A DNA stretch of 9,937 bases from Planctomycetaceae bacterium (GTDB lineage: Bacteria > Planctomycetota > Planctomycetia > Pirellulales > Pirellulaceae). The position numbers and the translations under genes are program-made. Shown here piece by piece: positions 1 through 7,385 of this stretch (within the stretch, counting starts at the first letter, position 1; each line of letters opens with the position of its first letter). The DNA is taken from the NCBI GenBank assembly GCA_002685655.1, contig NYXM01000029.1, positions 1 through 9,937 on the forward strand. The letters are read 5' to 3'. Under the pieces are notes generated by a model. The model saw nothing but the letters and a program-made list of their open reading frames with translations, searched no databases and had not been told where the DNA came from.

Positions 1-1
1 C

Positions 2-574
2 GGGTTTTGGCTGTGGCGTACCCAATGGTACGACGACGTCGCGTACACGATGGGCTACAACACGCAACGCGATCGTACGAAACGAACGTTAAAACTTTAT
101 AGGTCGACTGATGGCGAGACGTTTGAGACCCACGTATCTCGTGTCCCGGCGCCCAACGGTTGCGGCGAAGACAAGATTTTGTTTCTCGCCGACAAATCGG
201 CACTGTGCCTGCTTCGTCACGAAACGGGCGACAAAATGGCGCAGCTTGGCGCCGCCGGGCCGCCGTACACGGATTGGAAATGGCGCGATCTCAATTTTCG
301 CATTGGCGGACCGAATATGATCCAACTACCAGATGGCCGAATTCTTGCCGTCACGCGACTTTACAATGGTGGTACGCGGACATCGCTGTCGTGGCTGGAC
401 ACCGAGAACGCGACGCTGACCGAAGCGCTCAAACTTCCCTCCGGTGGCGACACCAGTTACGCCGGTCTGGTTTGGCACGATGGACTGTTGTGGATCAGCT
501 ACTATTCGTCTCATGAAGGAAAGACAAGCATCTATTTGGCACGAGTAAGCGTTCCAGGCACGAGCAAGAAGTAA
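2..574 (+). CDS. Sialidase-superfamily (BNR/Asp-box-like) protein, 3' part
   Basis: The reading frame is open from the window edge to the TAA at 572-574, so the gene is cut at its 5' end; 190 residues are visible. The first visible residues (GFWLWR followed by a Trp- and Tyr-rich stretch), the loop STDGETF resembling a degenerate Asp box, the strand GGPNMIQLPDGRILAV, and the motifs SGGDTSY (440-460) and LWISYYSSHEGK together resemble the C-terminal blades of a beta-propeller 'sialidase family / exo-alpha-sialidase' group that is frequent in Planctomycetes. Family knowledge: many such proteins are annotated as sialidases by fold only, and hydrolysis of sialic acid is rarely shown. The N-terminal part, where a signal peptide and catalytic Arg/Asp would lie, is outside the window. 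The next gene follows 64 bp downstream on the same strand, so co-transcription is possible. Fold assignment is fairly sure; enzymatic activity is unknown. Confidence 0.8.
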   Translation, partial: GFWLWRTQWYDDVAYTMGYNTQRDRTKRTLKLYRSTDGETFETHVSRVPAPNGCGEDKILFLADKSALCLLRHETGDKMAQLGAAGPPYTDWKWRDLNFRIGGPNMIQLPDGRILAVTRLYNGGTRTSLSWLDTENATLTEALKLPSGGDTSYAGLVWHDGLLWISYYSSHEGKTSIYLARVSVPGTSKK

Positions 575-638
575 CGCCCACATCGCGCGGTTTTTCTGAC
601 AGTATGTCGCACCAAATCAAATACGATACGGATCAACG

Positions 639-3008
639 ATGAATGGAATTGGAAAGTTGTGCGCCGCCACGATCCTCGTCGCCCAGATAACGCTGGTGAG
701 TTCTGCGCAGGATCCCACTGTGGATCCGGTGTTCCACTTTCAGCTGAAGGTCACGACGCCACTGGAATACGATAATGTTCCCATGGATCCGCTGATCGAT
801 TTTGGCGAGCGGATTCGCAAAGCTGGCGGCGAAGGGTTCATCGATCTGAATTCGATCGAAGTAATTAACCTCGCGACCGGCCTACATCAGCCGCACGCGC
901 TCTCGAGGTTCGAATCGGCCACCTCATTGCATGTCGAATGGGTGATTGCCAACCGCGAACAGGTTGATTACGAAATTCGCTTTCGCACGACGCCGGTGCG
1001 TATTGCAGCACACCCACAACAATACACGCCCGCGATCGGCGTTGGGGATTTGTTGCGATACAACGCTGGGCGTCCACGTCCAATCACGATGTTCTACGGT
1101 ATGTCGCTTGTTGACCTCGACGGTGATGGGCGCCGCGATCTGGCTGGTTGCTGGAATTATTCGTATCGAGCCGATGACCCGCGAAGTGGGATCGTTTACT
1201 ACCCGCGTGTTACGGACGGAGGTGATGCACAGCCCGCGGATGCGCTCGATGCGAACAGGTCATTTCAGTTTGGCGATCTGACACGTCTGCGGTATCGCGA
1301 AACACCGGATGCCGTCGAACTGAAGCATTTTGTGCACACCTACACGTCCGCCGACTTCACTGACATGAATGGCGACGGTCGAGTTGATTTCGTGGTGACG
1401 GCTAATGGGACCAAGACCGCGACGATATTTCTCAATTCCAGCCAGGCGGATACAGCCAGACAGCCCACATTCAGACGCTCAACCGCGATCCCCGTCGGCG
1501 GCTGGAAGGCATGTCGTGCCGTCGACTTGAACCAAGACGGTGCGACCGACCTGGTGGTCGACGGGAAACTCGTCCGCAACTCGAACCCGCAAGGGTGGCC
1601 GTTTGAGCCGGAAGCGCCAATCACCCTCGATGCCGGCCGGGAACCTTGTTTTGTCGACGTGGATGGTGACGGACATCTTGACGCCGTCTGCCTACAAGGC
1701 GGCTCGACGACACAGCCCGACGGATATCGGATTGCCTGGCGCAAGAACCTCGGCGGCGACCCACCGCGTTTCGATGAAGAACATCCTCTGGCCGGCATCG
1801 AACCGCAGTGGTGCTCGTACGTTTCGGCGGTTCGCGATGAATCGCGCCCTGCGCTGTTGGTACAACACAACGTATTTCAAGACATTTCTAAGTACGAGAT
1901 GGTGATTCCGCCGCCAGATGGATCGGCTTCTGATGCAACGTCTGTCGTGTCCCCCCGGTTTTCAAAAGTCGCTCGCGCCGCGTCAATCTCGGCGGTGCTC
2001 TCGTTGAGCGATCAGGCATGGCCGTGCCTCCGCGACTGGGACGATGACGGCGATCTCGACTTGCTCGTCGGCGGTGGATATGGATGGCCGCGGATCGTGA
2101 TCAACACTGGCACCAAGGCACGCCCGTCGTATGCCGAACCTAGGCGGATTCTCGCTGACGGCAAGCCAATCCGTTTCTTGCGAGACGAAATCCTCGGGCC
2201 GCCAAACCACTGGCACAATATGGGCTATCCTTATCCCGAGTTCGTCGATTGGGATGGTGACGGTCTGTGCGACCTGGTGTGCGCGAACGAGACTAACCGG
2301 ATCCTGTGGTTTCGCAACGTGGGTTCGCAAGACGATCCACGTTTCGGCGTGCGGCAACAGATCGTCGTTGACGATTTTCCAGATTCTCCACAAAACAAAC
2401 AGAAATCAGCACAATTGGCCCAAAAAGACACGTATCCCCGCGAACCGAATCGCCCCTTCTTTTGGCGGACAGCCCCAGCATTCGCGGATTGGAACGATGA
2501 CGGCTTGATGGACTTGATCACCCTTAGCGGGGACACGCGACAGGCCACGTTGTTCACGCAACACAAGAAGCCAGATGGCCGACTTGCACTCAAGCGTGCC
2601 CCGGCTCTTCGCTTGATCGACGGTCGCCCAATCGACGATCGAATTGTCTCGCGCCGATCACACTGGACCGAAGCGTTTCGACCTTGTGATTGGGACAACG
2701 ACGGACGCATCGATTTGATGTACAGCTTGGCTGGCTCACACGGAGGAATCCAAGACGGGGGCAGTATTTATCTGCTGCGAAATGTTGGTACGAAGAAAGA
2801 GCCGATCTTCGGGCAACCTGTCACCATGCGTTGCTTTGGCGAACCCATTCAAATCACGGCTCACGGACCGTGCGCTCGACCATGCGACTATGATGGCGAC
2901 GGCAAGATCGACCTTGTCGCATGTGTCGAATGGAGCGTCTACCCGTTCTATCGACACGCCGCGCTGATGATGAAAGCTCGACCAGAGTTTGAGATCCTTG
3001 AACCGTGA
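639..3008 (+). CDS. Secreted FG-GAP/VCBS-type protein with nine calcium loops
   Basis: This 789-residue protein starts at an ATG with no clear ribosome binding site and has a signal peptide (residues 1-23, cleavage likely after SSA). Residues about 25-130 form a region without repeats that I do not recognise. From residue 159 there are nine loops of the form D-x-[DN]-x-D-G-x-x-D, starting near residues 159, 242, 296, 340, 466, 537, 617, 684 and 750. Several are followed by strands such as ILWFRNVGS or YLLRNVGTKK. In the FG-GAP/VCBS family these loops bind calcium inside beta-propeller blades, and the proteins usually act outside the cell in binding or adhesion. No catalytic motif is visible. 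The first four loops have Leu, Met or Val after the first Asp; the last five have Trp or Tyr. It lies between the sialidase-like gene and a sulfatase on the same strand, which suggests glycan binding, but that is inference. Confidence 0.88.
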   Translation: MNGIGKLCAATILVAQITLVSSAQDPTVDPVFHFQLKVTTPLEYDNVPMDPLIDFGERIRKAGGEGFIDLNSIEVINLATGLHQPHALSRFESATSLHVEWVIANREQVDYEIRFRTTPVRIAAHPQQYTPAIGVGDLLRYNAGRPRPITMFYGMSLVDLDGDGRRDLAGCWNYSYRADDPRSGIVYYPRVTDGGDAQPADALDANRSFQFGDLTRLRYRETPDAVELKHFVHTYTSADFTDMNGDGRVDFVVTANGTKTATIFLNSSQADTARQPTFRRSTAIPVGGWKACRAVDLNQDGATDLVVDGKLVRNSNPQGWPFEPEAPITLDAGREPCFVDVDGDGHLDAVCLQGGSTTQPDGYRIAWRKNLGGDPPRFDEEHPLAGIEPQWCSYVSAVRDESRPALLVQHNVFQDISKYEMVIPPPDGSASDATSVVSPRFSKVARAASISAVLSLSDQAWPCLRDWDDDGDLDLLVGGGYGWPRIVINTGTKARPSYAEPRRILADGKPIRFLRDEILGPPNHWHNMGYPYPEFVDWDGDGLCDLVCANETNRILWFRNVGSQDDPRFGVRQQIVVDDFPDSPQNKQKSAQLAQKDTYPREPNRPFFWRTAPAFADWNDDGLMDLITLSGDTRQATLFTQHKKPDGRLALKRAPALRLIDGRPIDDRIVSRRSHWTEAFRPCDWDNDGRIDLMYSLAGSHGGIQDGGSIYLLRNVGTKKEPIFGQPVTMRCFGEPIQITAHGPCARPCDYDGDGKIDLVACVEWSVYPFYRHAALMMKARPEFEILEP

Positions 3009-3128
3009 GCTAGGTAGAGGTCAGCCCGTGCCGTAGTCGTCGCAGGCGTGATCGTCAGTTATGCTAACGCCCTTGGTCGCTCAACCGCCAACGCTTCTAA
3101 CGGATCACGTTCCGACATCGCCGTCGCC

Positions 3129-4553
3129 ATGGAAACTGACTCTTCGCCCAACATCCTCTGGCTGTGTACCGATCAGCAGCGTCACGACACGATCCATGCG
3201 TTAGGCAACGGGTTGATCCGAACGCCGCACGTTGACCGGTTAGTCGAACAGGGAGTCGCGTTTACGCAGACGTATTGCCAAAGCCCCGTTTGCACCCCAA
3301 GTCGTGCCTCGTTTCTGACCGGTAGGTATCCTCGCACGACACGTTGTCGACAGAATGGACAGAGAATTCCAGCAGATGAAATCACCGTGAGTCGAATGTT
3401 TTCTGACGCGGGCTATCACTGTGGATTGGCCGGCAAATTGCACTTGTCTTCCTGTTCCGACGGCAAAGTGGAATCACGAATCGAAGATGGCTATCACGAT
3501 TTCCGCTGGTCCCATCATCCTCAACCGGATTGGCCAGAGAACGCATACACACAATGGCTGAACAGCAAAGGGCAGACGTGGGACAAGCTCTATGCCGGAC
3601 CGTCCACTGGATATGTAAAAGAAGGCGTGCCGGCCGAGTTCCACCAAACGACATGGTGCGCCGAAATGGCGATCGACTTCATTCGGAGCAACCAAGGGCG
3701 TCCGTGGTTCTTCAGTTTCAACTGTTTCGACCCTCATCATCCGTTCGATCCGCCGGCCAAATATCTGGCGAACTACGATCCGGACGACATGCCGCTGCCC
3801 AAGGTTCAGAAAGGCGAGTTGGATTCGAAGACGACGTTTCAGCAACTCGATGCCCAGTGGGCGCACAATAATCCCGGCGAATTCCATACCGGGGCCATGA
3901 CCGACGACGATCGTCGCCAGGTGACTGCAGCTTACTATGCGATGTGTGAGTTGATCGATGATCAGGTCGGGCGTGTCATGCGGACACTGGATGAGACGGG
4001 GCAACGCGACAATACGATCGTGATCTTCATGTCAGACCACGGCGAGATGTTGGGAGACCATGGCCTTTATTTCAAGGGCCCGCATTTCTACGACGCGACG
4101 GTACGCGTCCCGCTGGTCATTTCGTGGCCCCGCTGCTTTCAAAGCAACCTGCGAGTCACAGGCCTCACCGAACTGGTTGACTTGGTCCCCACGTTGCTGG
4201 AAGCCTGCGGGCTGGAGATACCCAGTCGTGTCCAAGGTCGTTCGCTCGTCCCGCATCTGACTGGACAGGCGGATCCGCAACAACATCGCGACCACGTGTT
4301 CAGCGAATACTACAACAGTTGGACACATAAGAACGCCTACGGAACGATGCTACGGACCGTGACCGAGAAAATCACCGTGTACCATGGCAGTGATCAAGGT
4401 GAACTGTACGACCTGCAGGCAGATCCTGACGAGTTTGAGAACCTCTGGGACCGAGCGGATCACCAGGCGTTGAAAGCCGACCTGATCCGGCGCTGTTTCG
4501 ACGCCAGCGTATTCGGCATGGATCCTGATCCTCCACGGTTGGGACCGTTCTAG
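3129..4553 (+). CDS. Sulfatase (formylglycine type), no signal peptide
   Basis: A sulfate-ester hydrolase of the alkaline phosphatase superfamily, 474 residues if started at ATG 3129. I prefer this start because the conserved core (SPNILWLCTDQQR) begins six residues later. The frame stays open to a GTG at 3048, but the extra 27 residues look neither like a signal peptide nor like family sequence. Visible catalytic residues, numbered from 3129, are metal ligands D15 and Q16, the C-T-P-S-R motif with C55 (modified to formylglycine in active enzymes) and R59, G-K-L-H with K103 and H105, histidines 203-204 in FDPHHPF, D303-H304 in SDHGEML, and K316. The set looks complete. Lacking an export signal, it probably acts in the cytoplasm on imported sulfated material. 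The C-terminal GELYDLQADPDEFENLWD is typical of arylsulfatase-like enzymes. Choline-sulfatase or phosphonate monoester hydrolase relatives are alternatives; the substrate cannot be read from sequence. It converges on the next sulfatase. Confidence 0.9.
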   Translation: METDSSPNILWLCTDQQRHDTIHALGNGLIRTPHVDRLVEQGVAFTQTYCQSPVCTPSRASFLTGRYPRTTRCRQNGQRIPADEITVSRMFSDAGYHCGLAGKLHLSSCSDGKVESRIEDGYHDFRWSHHPQPDWPENAYTQWLNSKGQTWDKLYAGPSTGYVKEGVPAEFHQTTWCAEMAIDFIRSNQGRPWFFSFNCFDPHHPFDPPAKYLANYDPDDMPLPKVQKGELDSKTTFQQLDAQWAHNNPGEFHTGAMTDDDRRQVTAAYYAMCELIDDQVGRVMRTLDETGQRDNTIVIFMSDHGEMLGDHGLYFKGPHFYDATVRVPLVISWPRCFQSNLRVTGLTELVDLVPTLLEACGLEIPSRVQGRSLVPHLTGQADPQQHRDHVFSEYYNSWTHKNAYGTMLRTVTEKITVYHGSDQGELYDLQADPDEFENLWDRADHQALKADLIRRCFDASVFGMDPDPPRLGPF

Positions 4554-4579
4554 AGCGCATTCCGCGCCTGGTGGTGACT

Positions 4580-6046
4580 TCATTGCTTGCGGAGCGGTCG
4601 ATAGTCTGGATGGCCTTCGGGTGCCAGCAAGCGGCGAGCTTTGGAACGTCCGCCTTTCCAGATATCGTATTGTGGATCCGCGTATTCGGCGAAAAAGCCG
4701 TCGAGTTTGACTGCCATCGCCCGTTGGATATCAGCGTGTTGCGGCTGGCCAAAGAGGTTGACCCGTTCGTAGGGGTCGTTGGCCATGTCGTACAATTCGG
4801 TCGGCCCCTCTGGCTCGCGCCGTGCGACATACTTCCAGTCTTCGATCCGTAGCGAGCGACACCCTTCCATTTCGTAGACCATCTTCGTCTCCCAGTCGAT
4901 CGGTTCGCCGCGTAGCGCCGCCGCGAAACTTCGCCCCGACAATCTGGGCTTGCGTGGAATCCGATTCTCCAGCCCCGCATACTCCAACAGGCTGGGTAGG
5001 AAGTCAGTATTGCTGACCATGATGTCCGTCGTCCCTGGCCGAATGCCCTTCGGGTGGTGGAAGATCAACGGGACTTGCATCATCAGGTCGTGGGCTCCGA
5101 TCGGCCGCGTGTGATCGCCCATGCCAAAGAAACCGTTTTGGCCGCCCATCCAACCTTGATCTCCGGCGAATACAACAATGGTGTTTTCGTCCAATCCGTA
5201 CTTGCTAAGCGCATCCATGACGCTGCCAACGCCGTCATCAACTCCACTCACTTCGGCCGCCACGCGACGGATACTTGTCAGGTTGTTGTGGTAAGCCTTG
5301 TTATTGTATTGCCACGGGTGGATTGTGTCTCGAGGAAACGATGGCAGCTCTTTGTCCGCGTAGAATGACGCGTGACGATTCCGCGCAGGTTCGAGCAACA
5401 GTGGCCCCAGACAATAGGGGCCATTGTAGGCCAGGTAGAGAAAAAACGGTTTTTCGTTGTCCTTATTCTGTTCGATAAAGTCAACGGCATGTTCCGTCCA
5501 GAGGTCCGTCATATATTTGGGCGTCTTCTTAACCTCGCCATCCTGGATGATCATATCGTCATAGAAGTTTCGCGTGCTCCCGCGGACCATCGTGATCCAT
5601 TTGGAGAATCCATCCTGCGGAGTCAGATTGGCACCAAGATGCCATTTTCCGCTGAGACCGCAAACGTAACCCTCGGAATGCAAGATCTCGGGAAGGGTCT
5701 CAAACTCTTCCAGGGTGTAATAGGCTTCCGGGCCCACCATGTACTTGTTGTCAAGAAATGAGTGGAGTCCATGTTGCGAGGGCATCAGGCCAGTCAGATA
5801 CGTAGCGCGTGTTGGCGAACAGACGGGATTACTGCTCATCGCTCGAGTAAATCGCATCCCTTCGACGGCGAGCCGATCGATGTTCGGCGTGCGAATGTCC
5901 TTGTTGCCATAGCAACCCAACGTCCACGCGCCGTGATTGTCCGTCAGAATGAAAACGACGTTGGGACGATCCGCGGCAAGAACGAATTGCCCTGCGAACA
6001 GAATCCAGGTTGTGAAGAATAACCAATAGAGGCGTGCATGGTTCAT
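4580..6046 (-). CDS. Exported sulfatase (formylglycine type, S1-like)
   Basis: A 488-residue sulfatase with a signal peptide (residues 1 to about 25, hydrophobic LYWLFFTTWILFAGQFVLA), so it probably acts in the periplasm or outside the cell. I start it at ATG 6046 because the signal peptide begins there; the open frame reaches a TTG at 6094 but adds only unlike sequence. Visible active-site residues are D36-N37 (ILTDNHG), C76 and R80 in C-S-P-T-R, K134 and H136 in GKWHLG, and D296-Q297 in FAGDQGW. Two usual positions look altered: where many relatives have an A-P-H-x-P sequence this protein has NGPYCLGP (Tyr near residue 211), and the later lysine may be R314 in GDHTRP. The C-terminal GPTELYDMANDPYERVNL is standard for the family. 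It lies 74 bp behind the DUF4380-like gene on the same strand, a likely operon. Substrate unknown. Confidence 0.92.
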   Translation of the reverse strand: MNHARLYWLFFTTWILFAGQFVLAADRPNVVFILTDNHGAWTLGCYGNKDIRTPNIDRLAVEGMRFTRAMSSNPVCSPTRATYLTGLMPSQHGLHSFLDNKYMVGPEAYYTLEEFETLPEILHSEGYVCGLSGKWHLGANLTPQDGFSKWITMVRGSTRNFYDDMIIQDGEVKKTPKYMTDLWTEHAVDFIEQNKDNEKPFFLYLAYNGPYCLGPLLLEPARNRHASFYADKELPSFPRDTIHPWQYNNKAYHNNLTSIRRVAAEVSGVDDGVGSVMDALSKYGLDENTIVVFAGDQGWMGGQNGFFGMGDHTRPIGAHDLMMQVPLIFHHPKGIRPGTTDIMVSNTDFLPSLLEYAGLENRIPRKPRLSGRSFAAALRGEPIDWETKMVYEMEGCRSLRIEDWKYVARREPEGPTELYDMANDPYERVNLFGQPQHADIQRAMAVKLDGFFAEYADPQYDIWKGGRSKARRLLAPEGHPDYRPLRKQ

Positions 6047-6120
6047 GATCAAGAATCCATCGGTTCGAGGAGAGGCCGGCTTAACCGAACACAAGTGAGG
6101 CGAAATACAACGACCGGCAG

Positions 6121-7146
6121 CTATCGTGAACGCAATTCGGTTTCTCTAATCGCGACTTTAACCAACCGTTCGACCTCTTTCAGGTTGACATCCTGGCCAT
6201 CTGCTGGGAACTCGTACGGCAAGAGAAACCACTCTTCGGTAAACGCAGCTGACTTGCCTGGTTGCAACCGTTCGCGCGGGCCGATCGGTTCGAGTTCGAC
6301 ACGACGGTCTTCAGGATACCAGATCGAGATGGTAAGCCCCGCGACTTCGTTATAGACACGATTGGGGTAGACGGGAAATTGTTTGACGAACATCGTGTCG
6401 TTCTTCATCAGGTAGGCGAACCACCCCGCAATAGAATCCATCCCAAGTTTGGGTTTGCGCGGGACGCCAGTGATTTCGAGAAAACCGTCTCGCATACGAA
6501 TGTTTGGGTCCGTCGGAAGAAGGTTAATCAAGTCCCCCGTTTCGTACATCACGTAGCGGTTGGGAAAGCGGCTGGGTGTCGTCAGCGGAATCACGCAGAT
6601 GCCGTTGCCCAACGCAAATGTACGGCTCCAGTGACACCACTCGGTCACTTTGTCCGAGACGTTCTTGATGATTTGAGTGCACGCCAGGCGGGAACCTTTT
6701 TCGTCAATGCGAAACTCACGCACGAGTTGTGTACCCGTCGGCTCGTCGTTGGCACTGGTCAGCCGCGCCGCGTACAGCCCGACGACTTCGCCCGTCCACT
6801 TGCCCGACCATAATGTCGGGTGGCGCGGAATCGTCTTTTCCGGACCGATGTCAAATCGCCCTGCCGACATCGAAGCGCGCTGGCCGGGTTGATACGGCTT
6901 CCCGGTTGCTTCCTCTTCCAGGTACAACGCATTTTTTTCCTGATATGAATACTCCAACACCCGCCCACCTGCTGCTGGGCAGAGCACAACACGAATCGTG
7001 TCGTTTTCCAACTGGATGCAATTCGGATAACCGTGATACGGTAGCACCTTCGGTTGCGCAGGGGCCGCGCATAGCGACGATGCGATCAACAGGCAGCAAC
7101 AAGTTATGAAGGCGAAGATCCGAACAACCAAGGGGTAGCGAAGCAT
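6121..7146 (-). CDS. Secreted DUF4380-like protein
   Basis: A 341-residue protein with an N-terminal signal peptide (hydrophobic residues 6-26, cleavage probably after LCA; Cys26 is not in a convincing lipobox). I choose ATG 7146 over the TTG four codons upstream because a GGAG lies 6 nt before it. The mature part begins with GYPNCIQLEN, then strands DTIRVVLCPAAGGRVLEYSY and a Trp-containing DIGPEKTIPRHPTLWSGKW. The pattern resembles DUF4380-type proteins, which are thought to have a galactose-mutarotase-like beta-sandwich; this match is from memory and moderate in strength. Other conserved-looking segments are EWCHWSRTF, GMDSIAGWFAYL, YNEVAGLTISIWYP and FTEEWFLLP. No enzyme activity is established for such proteins. 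It is the first gene of a probable two-gene unit with the exported sulfatase, which favours a role in binding or altering a sugar outside the cytoplasm (inference). Confidence 0.72.
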   Translation of the reverse strand: MLRYPLVVRIFAFITCCCLLIASSLCAAPAQPKVLPYHGYPNCIQLENDTIRVVLCPAAGGRVLEYSYQEKNALYLEEEATGKPYQPGQRASMSAGRFDIGPEKTIPRHPTLWSGKWTGEVVGLYAARLTSANDEPTGTQLVREFRIDEKGSRLACTQIIKNVSDKVTEWCHWSRTFALGNGICVIPLTTPSRFPNRYVMYETGDLINLLPTDPNIRMRDGFLEITGVPRKPKLGMDSIAGWFAYLMKNDTMFVKQFPVYPNRVYNEVAGLTISIWYPEDRRVELEPIGPRERLQPGKSAAFTEEWFLLPYEFPADGQDVNLKEVERLVKVAIRETELRSR

Positions 7147-7152
7147 GGCAAA

Positions 7153-7156
7153 CTCC
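7153..7156 (-). promoter_or_regulatory. Shine-Dalgarno GGAG of the DUF4380-like gene
   Basis: On the - strand a GGAG precedes the ATG at 7146 by 6 nt (spacer TTTGCC). The GGAG overlaps the alternative TTG codon (7156-7158), so it supports the ATG as the start. It is the only clear Shine-Dalgarno I see before any gene here. Confidence 0.55.
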
Positions 7157-7303
7157 AAACGGTAACGGCAATCGTTATTTTGCGTGGGCTAGCAAGATAA
7201 GGTACAGGCACGCGGCGCGCCGGGCAACACACCGCGCACGTTCGAATGAAACGAACTACATCCCTCACGTGTTCCGACAGCCGCAACTAGAGTAGCAGGC
7301 ACA

Positions 7304-7316
7304 CGCGCCAGGCGCG
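7304..7316 (-). repeat. Short GC-rich inverted repeat
   Basis: CGCGCC, one base, GGCGCG forms a perfect inverted repeat 69 bp past the stop of the molybdoenzyme gene. As RNA it would fold as a stem of about 5 bp with a 3-nt loop. On the - strand no T-rich tract follows, so it is not a standard intrinsic terminator; it may slow or protect the 3' end of the transcript, or mean nothing in GC-rich DNA. Confidence 0.3.
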
Positions 7317-7385
7317 CGGAAGTAACCAACAGAAGACCCTCACACATTCCGCTCTAACTCGTCGAGATATCCGCCATGAAAACCG

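Larger units (their letters stand above)
7147..7385. other. Intergenic region with GC-rich palindromes
   Basis: This 239-bp gap separates the molybdoenzyme gene (upstream on the - strand) from the DUF4380-like gene. It probably holds the promoter of the DUF4380-like/sulfatase unit. Two GC-rich palindromic spots are visible, at 7213-7222 and 7304-7316. I see no convincing promoter, no terminator with a T tract, and no small coding sequence on either strand. Confidence 0.5.

Noticed and set aside
1340..1870. Open frame of 176 codons on the - strand
   Set aside because: It is antisense to the calcium-loop gene, whose repeated Asp-rich loops clearly mark the real frame.
3048..3128. N-terminal extension of the first sulfatase from GTG 3048
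   Set aside because: The 27 extra residues have no hydrophobic core and no family similarity that I can see; the conserved core starts right after ATG 3129.
4372..4980. Open frame of 202 codons on the - strand spanning the convergent sulfatase ends
   Set aside because: It lies over both sulfatase genes in other frames, has a low-complexity Arg/Ser/Thr-rich translation, and shows no motif.
6047..6094. TTG start 16 codons upstream of the exported sulfatase
   Set aside because: It would place polar sequence before the signal peptide, which begins naturally at ATG 6046.
6262..6813. Open frame of 183 codons on the + strand
   Set aside because: It is antisense to the DUF4380-like gene, has no recognisable domain, and the opposite frame has a signal peptide and conserved-looking segments.
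7213..7222. Ten-base perfect palindrome CGGCGCGCCG
   Set aside because: It has no loop and no T tract, and short GC palindromes are expected by chance in such sequence; no operator function can be supported.
7199..7227. Possible promoter for the DUF4380-like gene: TTGCCC, 17 bp, TACCTT on the - strand
   Set aside because: The -10 matches the consensus at only three of six bases and the spacer is very GC-rich; too weak to annotate.
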